Assembly (NCBI GenBank): GCA_019635355.1
Contig: JAHBZQ010000001.1
Span: forward strand, 3,844,001 to 3,908,000
Reading direction: 5' to 3'
Origin: Rhizobacter sp.
GTDB lineage: Bacteria; Pseudomonadota; Gammaproteobacteria; Burkholderiales; Burkholderiaceae_C
DNA length: 64,000 nt
The first letter of the stretch is position 1. Each line of letters opens with the position of its first letter. Made by a program: the position numbers and the translations under genes. Shown piece after piece: positions 8,110-16,167 of the stretch. Below the pieces are notes generated by a model. That model searched no databases, was not told where the DNA came from, and saw nothing but the letters and a program-made list of their open reading frames with translations.

Positions 8110-8813
8110 AGCCGAGGGTTCTGATCGTCGAGGACGAACCCGGCATCGCCGACACGCTGCAGTACGCGTTGCGGACGGATGGTTTCGAGCCGAGTTGGGC
8201 GGCGACGGGTGAAGAGGCCGTCGCCCAGTTCAAGGCCCAGCCGCCTGCGCTCGTGATCCTCGACGTCGGCCTGCCCGACACCAGCGGCTTCGAAGTCTTC
8301 AAGCGCCTGCGCGAGGTGGCCGACGTGCCGGTGGTCTTCCTCACCGCACGCAGCGACGAGATCGACCGTGTGGTGGGGCTGGAGCTCGGCGCCGACGACT
8401 ACGTGGCCAAGCCCTTCTCGCCGCGCGAGCTGGTGGCGCGGGTGCGCTCCATCCTGCGGCGCAGTGCCAAGGCGGCCGCGGCTCCCGCTGCAGCGGCGGC
8501 ATTGCCGCTGGTGGTGGACGAGGGCAAGCGCCAGATCCGCTTCTACGGCAAGCCGCTCGAACTCTCGCGCTACGAGTTCGGCCTGGTGCAGACGCTTGCC
8601 TCACGCCCCGGCCATGTGTTCAGCCGCGACACGTTGCTCGCGCGTGTGTGGGGTGACGACACCGAGAGCCTCGACCGGACGGTCGACGCGCATGTGAAGA
8701 CCGTGCGCGCCAAGATGAAGCTCGTCGCACCCACGTTGGAGCCCATCCGCACGCACCGCGGCAGCGGCTACGCGCTCGCCGAAGATCTGCCTCCCACGCC
8801 CCCCTCTTCGTGA
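8106..8813 (+). CDS. creB: Two-component response regulator CreB
   Basis: 235 residues in OmpR/PhoB layout. The receiver domain (1-120) has the acidic pair ED at 9-10, phospho-acceptor Asp53 in ILDVGLPD, and the KPFSPRELVARV stretch with its conserved lysine. A short Ala-rich linker (about 121-135) leads to a winged-helix DNA-binding domain ending RTHRGSGYAL. The CreB identity rests on the adjacent CreC-type kinase and receiver similarity. CreB binds direct repeats TTCAC-N6-TTCAC; one perfect copy lies at 10530-10545. It overlaps cysK by 4 bp and creC by 4 bp, so the three are probably co-translated. The usual partner creD is not in the window. Confidence 0.9.
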   Translation: MKPRVLIVEDEPGIADTLQYALRTDGFEPSWAATGEEAVAQFKAQPPALVILDVGLPDTSGFEVFKRLREVADVPVVFLTARSDEIDRVVGLELGADDYVAKPFSPRELVARVRSILRRSAKAAAAPAAAAALPLVVDEGKRQIRFYGKPLELSRYEFGLVQTLASRPGHVFSRDTLLARVWGDDTESLDRTVDAHVKTVRAKMKLVAPTLEPIRTHRGSGYALAEDLPPTPPSS

Positions 8814-10240
8814 CGAAGAGAACCCGGATCTTCCTCGGCATCCTGCTGGCCTACGCGATCGGCGTCGGCCTCCTGATGTACCGCCAGCTGCAGGACATCG
8901 ACCCGCGCTACCGCGAGTCCGCCGAGGAGAACCTCGTCGAAACAGCGCAGCTGATGGCCACCCTGCTCGAAGGCAGCTCGCGCGACGGCACGCTGCAGGT
9001 CGACGCGCTTGGCCCCGTCTTCCAGGCGCTCTACGCGCGCCGCTTCAAGGCCGACATCTACGGCTTCGAGAAGACCCGTGTCGAGCTGCGCATGACGGTG
9101 GTCGACCGCGGTGGCACGGTGGTGTTCGACTCCACCAACCGCTTCCTCGGCGCCGACCACTCGCTGTGGCGCGACATCCGCCGTGCGCTGCAAGGCGAGT
9201 ACGGCGCCCGCACCACGCCCGACGTGGAAGGCGATGCCCAAAGCGCGGTGATGTACGTGGCGGTGCCCATCCGTGTGGGCGGCGCCATCGTCGGTGCGGT
9301 GAGCGTGGGCAAGCCGGTGCAGAGCTTCGGCCAGTTCGTGCAGGCGGCACGGCGCAAGACGCTCCTGGTTGGCACCACCTCGGTGGTGGCGGTGCTGCTG
9401 CTGGTGGTGATCCTGTCGGTGTGGCTGGTGCGCCCGTTCGGCGTGGTGGCCGACTACGTGCGCTACGTGAAGGCGCAGCGCAGCTTCAGCCTGCCGCGGC
9501 TCACGCGGCGTGCGCTGAAGGCCATCGGCGCGGCGTATGACGAGATGCGCGATGCCCTCGCCGGCCGCAACTATGTGGCCGACTACGTGCAGACGCTCAC
9601 GCACGAAGTGAAGAGCCCGCTCTCGGCCATCCGCGGCGCGGCCGAGCTGCTGCAGGAGCCGATGCCCGATGCCGACCGCGCGCGCTTCGTGGCCAACATC
9701 GCGCGCGAAACGCAGCGCATCCAGGAGCTGGTCGACCGCATGATGGAGCTGACGGCGCTCGAATCGCGCCGCACGCTCGACGCGCCGGTGGCCGTGCCCT
9801 TGCGCACGCTGCTGCAGGAGCTGGTGGTGAGTGTGCAGCCGGCCGCCGCCGCGCGTGGCCTGCGGGTGGTGCTGGAGGAGGGCGATGACGCCACCGTGCA
9901 GGGCGACGCCTTCCTGCTGCAGCGCGCGGTGTCGAACCTGGTCGACAACGCGCTCGACTTCTCACCCGCCGGCGGCACCGTCACGCTGGCGCTGAAACGC
10001 CAGCACCAGCACGCCGAGATCACCGTGCGTGACCACGGCCCGGGCATTCCCGACTACGCCGAAGACAAAGTGTTCGAGAAGTTCTATTCGCTGGCGCGCC
10101 CGCAGTCGCGCAAGAAGAGCACCGGCCTGGGTCTGCCCTTCGTGAAAGAGATTGCCGAGCTGCACGAAGGCCGGGTGACGCTGCGCAATGGCAGCGACGG
10201 TGGTGCCGTGGCCACCGTGACGCTGCCGCTGGCCGGTTGA
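8810..10240 (+). CDS. creC: Two-component sensor histidine kinase CreC
   Basis: 476 residues starting at a GTG that overlaps the creB stop (GTGA). An N-terminal membrane helix (7-25), a periplasmic sensing region (about 26-182) and a second helix (185-207) precede the cytoplasmic kinase. The phospho-acceptor His265 lies in LTHEVKSPL. ATPase boxes follow: N (VSNLVDNALDFS), G1 (DHGPGIP), F (FEKFYSL) and G2 (GLGLPF). The periplasmic part, with VELRMTVVDRGGTVVFDS, matches the CreC type. The natural signal of CreC is debated; Aeromonas BlrB, its counterpart, responds to cell-wall stress by beta-lactams. Inner membrane. Confidence 0.93.
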   Translation: MTKRTRIFLGILLAYAIGVGLLMYRQLQDIDPRYRESAEENLVETAQLMATLLEGSSRDGTLQVDALGPVFQALYARRFKADIYGFEKTRVELRMTVVDRGGTVVFDSTNRFLGADHSLWRDIRRALQGEYGARTTPDVEGDAQSAVMYVAVPIRVGGAIVGAVSVGKPVQSFGQFVQAARRKTLLVGTTSVVAVLLLVVILSVWLVRPFGVVADYVRYVKAQRSFSLPRLTRRALKAIGAAYDEMRDALAGRNYVADYVQTLTHEVKSPLSAIRGAAELLQEPMPDADRARFVANIARETQRIQELVDRMMELTALESRRTLDAPVAVPLRTLLQELVVSVQPAAAARGLRVVLEEGDDATVQGDAFLLQRAVSNLVDNALDFSPAGGTVTLALKRQHQHAEITVRDHGPGIPDYAEDKVFEKFYSLARPQSRKKSTGLGLPFVKEIAELHEGRVTLRNGSDGGAVATVTLPLAG

Positions 10241-10253
10241 GACGCGCGATCGT

Positions 10254-10478
10254 TTACTTCTTGCTGTAGACGATCTTCTTCTTGCCGCCGTCGCAGCTGC
10301 CCACCACCTTGGCGTCGCCCACCTTGTCGGTGTCGACGATGTCGAGCTGGTAGCCGGCGACCTTCTTCTCGTCGAGCTTGGCGGCGATCTCCGACTTCAG
10401 CTCGTCGCAGGGCTTGCTGGCGGCGAACGAGGGGGCGGCGAGGGCCAGCAGGGCGGCCGACAGGATCAGGTGCTTCAT
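10254..10478 (-). CDS. DUF1161 family exported protein (YnfD-like)
   Basis: 74 residues from the ATG at 10478, which is preceded by a strong GGAGGAGAG. The N-terminus is a clear signal peptide (MKHLILSAALLALAAPSFAA). The mature part carries KPCDELKSEIAAKLDEK and VVGSCDGGKKKIVYSK, the DUF1161 pattern with two cysteines that could form one disulfide. E. coli YnfD belongs to the same family; no function is known. It is convergent with creC and divergent from the VIT/exosortase operon. The CreB-type direct repeat at 10530-10545 lies 52 bp upstream of its start codon, so it is the closest candidate target. Confidence 0.85.
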   Translation of the reverse strand: MKHLILSAALLALAAPSFAASKPCDELKSEIAAKLDEKKVAGYQLDIVDTDKVGDAKVVGSCDGGKKKIVYSKK

Positions 10479-10529
10479 CAATCTCTCCTCCGGGTTGAAC
10501 GAGGCGCCAGTATCGCGGCTGTCGTGCGG

Positions 10530-10545
10530 TTCACGCAGTCTTCAC
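10530..10545 (+). promoter_or_regulatory. CreB/BlrA tag (TTCAC-N6-TTCAC)
   Basis: TTCAC at 10530-10534 and TTCAC at 10541-10545 are separated by six bases, exactly the direct repeat described for E. coli CreB and Aeromonas BlrA. It lies in the divergent gap between the DUF1161 gene and the VIT-protein gene, about 300 bp downstream of creC. For the minus-strand DUF1161 gene, the near repeat would overlap the -35 of a possible promoter with -10 GATACT (complement of 10509-10514). Control of either gene is inference. Confidence 0.65.
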
Positions 10546-10636
10546 ACAGCCGCTTTCAGGCTTCAAACCGGCTTCGAGCACGGCGCCGATCCTCTTCGCA
10601 CCACCACCGCCCGGTGGCTTGCCCAGGAGAGGATCC

Positions 10637-12682
10637 ATGTCACGCCCGCTCATCCCCTATCAACCGCTCAGTCGCACCGGCCGTGTGCTGTGGTGCATGG
10701 CCCTTGCGCTCTTCTCGGCGCTCTTGATGCTGTTCTGGTCGCCGGCCCACGCCGACGATTCGGAAGCGCTCAAGGCCGAGAGCCCGTATTTCGCCGTCAA
10801 CAGCAGCGAGCCCGGCACCGACCGGCTGCCGCTCAAGTCGACCTCGGTCGACGTGAAGATCGCCGGCGTGATCGCCGACGTCACGGTGACGCAGCACTAC
10901 CGCAACGAAGGCCAGCGGCCGATCGAGGCGCGGTATGTGTTCCCGGGCTCGACGCAGGCGGCCGTCTACGCGATGAAGGTGACGCTCGGCGAGCGGGTGC
11001 TCACCGCCCGCATCAAGGAAAAGGAAGCGGCGCGCATCGAGTACCAGGCCGCCAAGCGCGAGGGCAAGACGAGCGCGCTGCTCGAGCAGCGCCGGCCCAA
11101 CGTCTTCGAGATGAAGGTGGCCAACATCCTGCCCGGCGACGACGTGGCGGTGGAGCTGCGCTACACCGAGCTGCTGCGCCCGACCGACGCGCAATACGCG
11201 TTCGTCTTCCCGACGGTGGTGGGCCCGCGCTACAACAGCCCGGCCGCTGCGGCCGACAACGGCGGGGCCGTCGGCGGTGCGTACCTGAAGCAAGGTGTCG
11301 CGTCGAACGCGTCGTTCGCCTTGCGGGTGTCGCTCGACACGCCGCTCGTGGTGAAGGAGGTCGCCTCGCCCTCGCACGAGGTGATGGTCGATGGCCTCGG
11401 CAGCACGCATGCCGCGGTTTCGCTCAAACCCACCGACAAGCCGGCGAACAACCGCGACTTCACCCTGAACTACCGCTTGGCCGGAGACCGCATCGAGTCG
11501 GGCCTGGTGCTCTACCGTGGGGAGGGCGAGGGCGACGAGAACTTCTTCCTCGCAATGGTCGAGCCGCCGAAGGCGGTGGCGCCGCGCCAGATCAACCCGC
11601 GCGACTACATCTTCGTGGTCGACATCTCGGGCTCGATGCACGGCTACCCGCTGGACACCGCCAAGGTGCTGCTGCGCAACCTGATCGGCAGCCTGCGCCC
11701 GAGCGACACCTTCAACGTGATGCTCTTCTCCGGCAGCAGCCGCATGCTCTCGCCCGCCTCGGTGCCGGCCACGCGCGCCAACATCGATCAGGCCATCCGC
11801 ACGATCCACGAAATGGGCGGTGGCGGCAGCACCGAGATCGTGCCCGCGCTCAAGCGCGTGGCCGCGCTGCCCAAGGCCGAGGAGGTGTCGCGCAGCGTGA
11901 TCTTCGTGACCGACGGCTACGTGAGCGTCGAGGCCGAGGTGTTCCGCCTCATCCGCCAGAACCTCAACCAGTTCAACGTGTTCTCGTTCGGCATCGGCAC
12001 GAGCGTGAACCGCCATCTCATCGAAGGCATGGCGCGCGCCGGCCAGGGCGAGGCCTTCATCGTGACCAAGCCCGAGCAGGCCGCCGCGCAGGCCGAGCGC
12101 TTGCGCCGCATCATCGAGGCGCCGGTGCTCACGCAGGTGAAGGCCTCGTTCGAAGGCCTCGACACCTATGACGTGGAGCCGCTGCAACTGCCCGACGTGC
12201 TGGGCGGCCGCCCGGTGGTGGTGATGGGCAAGTGGCGTGGCGCGTGGGAGGGCCGCTTCGTCATCGAAGGCCGTGCCGCCGATGGCCCCTACCGCCAGGT
12301 CCTCACTGCCGCGCCAAACGGCCGGGGCCCCTCGGCGCTGCGCCAGCTGTGGGCGCGCCAGCGCATCGCCGCCTTGAGCGACCAGGAGGCGCTGGAAGGC
12401 GGCAGCACGCAGAAGGCGCAGATCACCGAGCTCGGCCTCACCTACAGCCTGCTCACGCAGTACACGAGCTTCATCGCCGTCGACCAGCGGGTGCGCAACC
12501 CCAACCCCGCGCAGACTCCGCAGGTCGACCAGCCCTCGCCGCTGCCCGAAGGCGTGAGCGACCAGGCCATCGGCGCCGAAGTGCCGAGCACGCCGGAGCC
12601 GGGCGCACTTGCCGCGCTGCTGGTCGTGCTCGGCGTGGTCGTGGCCGGCGTGTGGCCCTCGCGTCGCCGCCGCAAGGAGTGA
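10637..12682 (+). CDS. VIT and von Willebrand A domain protein with PEP-CTERM sorting signal
   Basis: 681 residues from an ATG preceded by AGGAGAGG. Order of parts: signal peptide (about 1-40, ending SPAHA); VIT domain (about 45-175) with the typical VTQHYRNEGQRPIEARYVFPGS and KEAARIEYQAAKREGKT stretches; a linker; vWA domain (about 325-490) with an intact MIDAS DISGSMHG near 329-336; an extension; and a C-terminal sorting tail. The tail is TPEPG near residue 652, a hydrophobic helix and the basic end RRRRKE, i.e. a PEP-CTERM signal. Such proteins are exported, cut by an exosortase and probably surface-displayed, where vWA domains bind ligands through a metal ion. The next gene encodes that exosortase, so this is probably its dedicated substrate. 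Confidence 0.9.
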   Translation: MSRPLIPYQPLSRTGRVLWCMALALFSALLMLFWSPAHADDSEALKAESPYFAVNSSEPGTDRLPLKSTSVDVKIAGVIADVTVTQHYRNEGQRPIEARYVFPGSTQAAVYAMKVTLGERVLTARIKEKEAARIEYQAAKREGKTSALLEQRRPNVFEMKVANILPGDDVAVELRYTELLRPTDAQYAFVFPTVVGPRYNSPAAAADNGGAVGGAYLKQGVASNASFALRVSLDTPLVVKEVASPSHEVMVDGLGSTHAAVSLKPTDKPANNRDFTLNYRLAGDRIESGLVLYRGEGEGDENFFLAMVEPPKAVAPRQINPRDYIFVVDISGSMHGYPLDTAKVLLRNLIGSLRPSDTFNVMLFSGSSRMLSPASVPATRANIDQAIRTIHEMGGGGSTEIVPALKRVAALPKAEEVSRSVIFVTDGYVSVEAEVFRLIRQNLNQFNVFSFGIGTSVNRHLIEGMARAGQGEAFIVTKPEQAAAQAERLRRIIEAPVLTQVKASFEGLDTYDVEPLQLPDVLGGRPVVVMGKWRGAWEGRFVIEGRAADGPYRQVLTAAPNGRGPSALRQLWARQRIAALSDQEALEGGSTQKAQITELGLTYSLLTQYTSFIAVDQRVRNPNPAQTPQVDQPSPLPEGVSDQAIGAEVPSTPEPGALAALLVVLGVVVAGVWPSRRRRKE

Positions 12683-12685
12683 ACG

Positions 12686-13525
12686 ATGGCCACCGCAATC
12701 GCACTGCATCCGCTGGCGCGTTGGCAGACGCGTTTCGAGACCGTGTCGCCCCTCGCCTGGCTGGGGCTGCACGCCGCCGCCCTGTGGCCGCACTGGCGTT
12801 GGGCCGGTGCGCGGCTCGCCGACGGGTCGGACGACCCGCTGGGCGTGGCGGCGCTGGTGGCGCTGCTGGTCTGGGTCGTGCGGCGCGAGCCGCTCCTGCG
12901 GGGCGCACCACGCCAGGGCTGGGTCTACGCCGCCGCGGCCTTGACGGCACTGGCCACGCTCGCGCTCTTCCACCTGCCGCCCCTGCTCGGCGCGGTGTTG
13001 GCCGTGCTGTCGCTCGCCACGGCCTTGCGCAGCGTGATGCCCTCGGGCCAGCCCTGGCTGCCGGTGGCGGGCCTCGCCGTGCTGGCCTTGCCGGTGGTGT
13101 CGTCGCTGCAGTTCTATGCGGGCTACCCGCTGCGGGTGGTCACCGCGGAGATCAGCACCTGGGTGCTGCAGCTCGCCGGCCTGGCCGCCGAGCGCAGCGG
13201 CACCACGATGATCGTGCAGGGTCGCCAGGTGATCGTCGATGCGCCGTGCTCCGGCGTGCAGATGGTGTGGATGGCGTACTTCTGTGCTTGCGTGGTGGCG
13301 GCCTTCAGCGGCCTGCGCGACCGCGCGATGCTGGCGCGCCTGCCGGCCGTCGGCGCGCTGGTGCTCGTGGGCAATGTGCTGCGCAACAGCGTGCTGGTGG
13401 CGCTGGAAGCGCAGCAGTCGCAGGTGTCCGATGCGGTGCATCAAGGTGTGGGCCTCGTGGTGCTGGTGGCGGTATGTGCCGGTGTCGTGGGGGTGATGCG
13501 GGGAGGCCGCGATGCGCAGGACTGA
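12686..13525 (+). CDS. Exosortase (PEP-CTERM protein-sorting transpeptidase)
   Basis: 279 residues, largely hydrophobic, with roughly seven to eight membrane segments. The exosortase catalytic triad can be read: Cys188 in APCSGVQM, Arg233 in NVLRNS and His252 in VHQGVG. Exosortases cleave PEP-CTERM tails in the inner membrane and transfer the protein to a membrane anchor or surface polymer. It starts 3 bp after the VIT/vWA gene and overlaps the next gene by 14 bp, so it is tightly coupled to both. It may belong to one of the small exosortase subtypes that serve a VIT-type substrate; I cannot name the subtype safely. No large polysaccharide locus adjoins it, unlike classical EpsH systems. Confidence 0.9.
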   Translation: MATAIALHPLARWQTRFETVSPLAWLGLHAAALWPHWRWAGARLADGSDDPLGVAALVALLVWVVRREPLLRGAPRQGWVYAAAALTALATLALFHLPPLLGAVLAVLSLATALRSVMPSGQPWLPVAGLAVLALPVVSSLQFYAGYPLRVVTAEISTWVLQLAGLAAERSGTTMIVQGRQVIVDAPCSGVQMVWMAYFCACVVAAFSGLRDRAMLARLPAVGALVLVGNVLRNSVLVALEAQQSQVSDAVHQGVGLVVLVAVCAGVVGVMRGGRDAQD

Positions 13526-14039
13526 ACCCGGGCTCGCCCGACTCGGCATCGTGCTGGGCCTCACAGCGTGTGCGCTCGCGCCGCTGGGGCGTGAGGCCGA
13601 TGCCGGCGCGCGTGCCAGCGTGGCGGCTCCCGAGTGGCCGGTGGCGTGGGAAGGGCGCCCGCTGCGACCGCTCGCGCTGGGCGCCTTCGAGGCCCGCTTT
13701 GCCGAGCGTTTCCCCGGCCACATCGCGCGCATGACCGACGGCGAGCACACGCTGGTCTTGCGCGAGGTGCGCGAGCCCACGCGCATGCTGCACCCGGCAG
13801 CCGATTGCTACCGCGCGATCGGCTATTCGATCGCCGACACGCGGCTGGAGCGTGATGGTCAATCGCAGCTGTGGCGCTGCTTCGTCGCCGAACGCGACGG
13901 GCAGCGGCTGCGCGTGTGCGAACGCATCGTCGATGCGAAGGGCGAGGCGTTCACCGATGCGTCGAGCTGGTTCTGGGCGGCGGCGCTCGGCCAATCCACC
14001 GGCCCATGGCGGGCCGTCACCGTGGCGAGGGCGTTGTGA
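13512..14039 (+). CDS. Exosortase-associated EpsI-like protein
   Basis: 175 residues, overlapping the exosortase gene by 14 bp. A hydrophobic N-terminal segment (about 9-24) contains LTAC, so the protein is either a lipoprotein (Cys20) or membrane-anchored. The rest should be periplasmic. The stretch MLHPAADCYRAIGYSI resembles the HxPxxCYxxxGW pattern of EpsI, the partner often encoded beside or fused to exosortases, and WRCFVAERDGQRLRVCERIVD supplies two more cysteines. The assignment rests on context plus that short motif; EpsI itself has no settled biochemical role. Its stop overlaps the GTG start of the glycosyltransferase gene. Confidence 0.6.
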   Translation: MRRTEPGLARLGIVLGLTACALAPLGREADAGARASVAAPEWPVAWEGRPLRPLALGAFEARFAERFPGHIARMTDGEHTLVLREVREPTRMLHPAADCYRAIGYSIADTRLERDGQSQLWRCFVAERDGQRLRVCERIVDAKGEAFTDASSWFWAAALGQSTGPWRAVTVARAL

Positions 14040-15328
14040 AGACCTTTCTGAAATGGCTGATCGGGGTGTCGTGCGCGCTGCTCGTGGGCGTGGCGCTGGC
14101 GGTGTTCTTCATCCTGCGGGCCCTGCAGCCGGCGCCGGGCGAGTGGACACGCACGGTGCAACTCGGGCCGTTCGAGCGCGAGCTGAGCATGCCGGCCCTG
14201 CTGCGCATCGCGAGCCACCCCTTCACCCTGCGCCTGATGGAAGGCCGCGCGTTCCGCACGCCCTACGGCACGGTGCACTGGCAGGCGGTCAATGCGCCCA
14301 ACACCTGGCGCGCGGTGTGTGCGCCCTGCACGCTGCCGGTGGGCGGGCTCGGGCGTGAGCCGCTGCGGCTGTCGCGGGTGGAGCTCACCGTCGTGCCCGA
14401 CATGGAGATGAACCTGCAAGGCCACTTCGCGCTCGGCGAGGGGAAAGAGCCGCTGCAAGGGCGCTGGTCGTCGCGCATCGAGCGGCAGCAGCTGGTGCTG
14501 CAGTTCCGCATCGTCGACGAGCCGGCGGTGCGGGCGTTCGCGCTCTTCCAGCGCGACATCCCCGAGTTCCACCATGCCCGCATCGAAGGGCGGGTGAATG
14601 TGAAGGCGCAATGGCGCTGGCCGTCGCACGCGTGGGAGATCAAGCCCCGGCTCGATGGCCTGCAGGTCTCGGGCTTGGGCACCGAGGCCTTGCTCAACGC
14701 CCAGCCGGCCTGCGGCGACGCGGTGACCGATTTCGGCCCCTGGCTGCCACGCGCCGTGATCGCCGCCGAAGACCAGCGCTACTACGAGCACCCCGGCTAC
14801 GACCTGCAGGAGATCGTGGCGGCCTGGTTCGGCAACCAGCGCCACGAGGGGGCGACCGCGGGCGGCAGCACCGTCTCGCAGCAGCTCGCCAAGCTGCTCT
14901 ACACCGGCGATAGCCGCCACCACAGCCGCAAGCTGCGCGAGCTGCTGTATGCGGTGGAGATCGACCGCACGCTCGGCAAGGCGCGGCAACTGAACCTCTA
15001 TCTGTCGCTCGCGCCCTGGGGCGACGGCCAGTGCGGTGCGCAGGCGGCGTCACGCCACTTCTTCCGCAAGCCGGCCGACCAGCTCACGCCAGTCGAAGCG
15101 GTGTGGCTCGCGACGCTTTTGCACAACCCCGACCGCGAACTCGCGCAGATGGGCCGCCACGGCGAGGCGAACAAGGCGCGCGTGGCCTGGGTGGCCGATC
15201 AGCTGCGGCCGGTGTCGCGCCGCGAGCGCGAAGCCCTGGTGAAGGAGGCCGCGCGCTGGCGCCCACCGCCACCGGCGCTCAGGGTGGCGATGGCGGTGGC
15301 GGCGTCGCAGGCCGCGCAGGGGCGCTGA
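14036..15328 (+). CDS. Monofunctional peptidoglycan glycosyltransferase (GT51)
   Basis: 430 residues, starting at a GTG that overlaps the upstream stop (GTGA). One N-terminal membrane helix (about 5-29), then about 190 residues of unassigned periplasmic sequence, then a GT51 domain. The domain carries the catalytic motif AAEDQRYYEHPGYD (about 242-255), with glutamate as the expected catalytic base, and GGSTVSQQLAK (about 277-287). GT51 enzymes polymerise lipid II into glycan strands. There is no transpeptidase domain, so it is MtgA-like, but far longer at the N-terminus than MtgA (about 240 residues). Its place as last gene of an exosortase operon is unusual and suggests localised wall synthesis around the sorted protein. 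Confidence 0.85.
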   Translation: MKTFLKWLIGVSCALLVGVALAVFFILRALQPAPGEWTRTVQLGPFERELSMPALLRIASHPFTLRLMEGRAFRTPYGTVHWQAVNAPNTWRAVCAPCTLPVGGLGREPLRLSRVELTVVPDMEMNLQGHFALGEGKEPLQGRWSSRIERQQLVLQFRIVDEPAVRAFALFQRDIPEFHHARIEGRVNVKAQWRWPSHAWEIKPRLDGLQVSGLGTEALLNAQPACGDAVTDFGPWLPRAVIAAEDQRYYEHPGYDLQEIVAAWFGNQRHEGATAGGSTVSQQLAKLLYTGDSRHHSRKLRELLYAVEIDRTLGKARQLNLYLSLAPWGDGQCGAQAASRHFFRKPADQLTPVEAVWLATLLHNPDRELAQMGRHGEANKARVAWVADQLRPVSRREREALVKEAARWRPPPPALRVAMAVAASQAAQGR

Positions 15329-16073
15329 GGTTTCCGGCCAGCCATTCGTCGGCCACGGCCGCGGCGTTGCGGGCCTGGCTCGCGTCCCACATCAGCTCGG
15401 GCGGCACCACGCGTGTGCCGGGGGCCGACTGCGGCAGCACCGCCGCCAGCCGCGCCGCGAACGCGGCCACCTTGGCGGCCCGCACCGGCCGCTGCCGCTC
15501 GGGCACCATCATCTGCAGCTGCGAGAGCATCCAGTGCGCGAGGCGCTGGGCGGGGTTCTCGTGCTGCACACGATCGGGCGCCTGCGCCGAGCGCACGAAG
15601 ACCAGGTGCTCGAAGCCGAGCGCCGCCACGGCCTGTTCGTCGAGGCTCGCGAGGCCACGTTTCAGCGCCTCGGGCAGCATGGCCTGCGTGTGCGGCATCA
15701 CGATCAGCAGGTGGCGCACGCCGCGCGCGTGCAACTGCGCGGCAAGCTCGGGCAAGTGCTCGGGCTGCGGCCGGTAGAACACCAGCTCGCGGCCGTTGAC
15801 GCCGCGCTCGCGGTCGAACACCACGACGGCGGTCGGTGCGAGTGGCGTGTCGTCGTGCTCGCGCCATGCGAGCGTGTGCAGGCCGCGCAGCCCGGTCTGC
15901 AGCGGCTGGGTGGTGAACACGCTCACCTGCGCGTGGCGCCGAGCGGCGAGCAGCTGTTCGAGCAGCGCCGAGCCGAGGGCGCCGGCGCCGCCGCACACCA
16001 GCACGCGCGGGCCCGCCGCGGCGCGCGGCATGGGTGCGTGGCCGGCACGCAGGGCTTCGTGGAGCAACGACAT
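15279..16073 (-). CDS. NAD(P)-binding Rossmann-fold protein
   Basis: 264 residues from the ATG at 16073. The N-terminal motif VLVCGGAGALGSALLEQLLAA (about 24-44) is a GxxGxxG dinucleotide-binding loop of the short-chain/epimerase-like type. The usual YxxxK catalytic pair is not evident, so the protein may bind a nucleotide without a classical reductase role. The remainder (HARGVRHLLIVMPHTQA, FEHLVFVRSAQAPDRVQ) is consistent with a single Rossmann domain; the tail is proline-rich. Its 3' end overlaps the end of the convergent GT51 gene by 50 bp, which is unusually long. Function not known. Confidence 0.7.
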   Translation of the reverse strand: MSLLHEALRAGHAPMPRAAAGPRVLVCGGAGALGSALLEQLLAARRHAQVSVFTTQPLQTGLRGLHTLAWREHDDTPLAPTAVVVFDRERGVNGRELVFYRPQPEHLPELAAQLHARGVRHLLIVMPHTQAMLPEALKRGLASLDEQAVAALGFEHLVFVRSAQAPDRVQHENPAQRLAHWMLSQLQMMVPERQRPVRAAKVAAFAARLAAVLPQSAPGTRVVPPELMWDASQARNAAAVADEWLAGNLSAPARPATPPPPSPP

Positions 16074-16167
16074 GCGGGCGAGTATCCCTGCCCCTTGAAT
16101 TGCCGAGCGCGCCCCGCATCTGGTGCGCCGGGGTAGCATCGCCCCGCCTCGGCTTCTAGGACACACG

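Noticed and set aside
14036..15328. Bifunctional penicillin-binding protein
   Set aside because: Only the GT51 domain is present; there is no SxxK/SxN/KTG transpeptidase domain.
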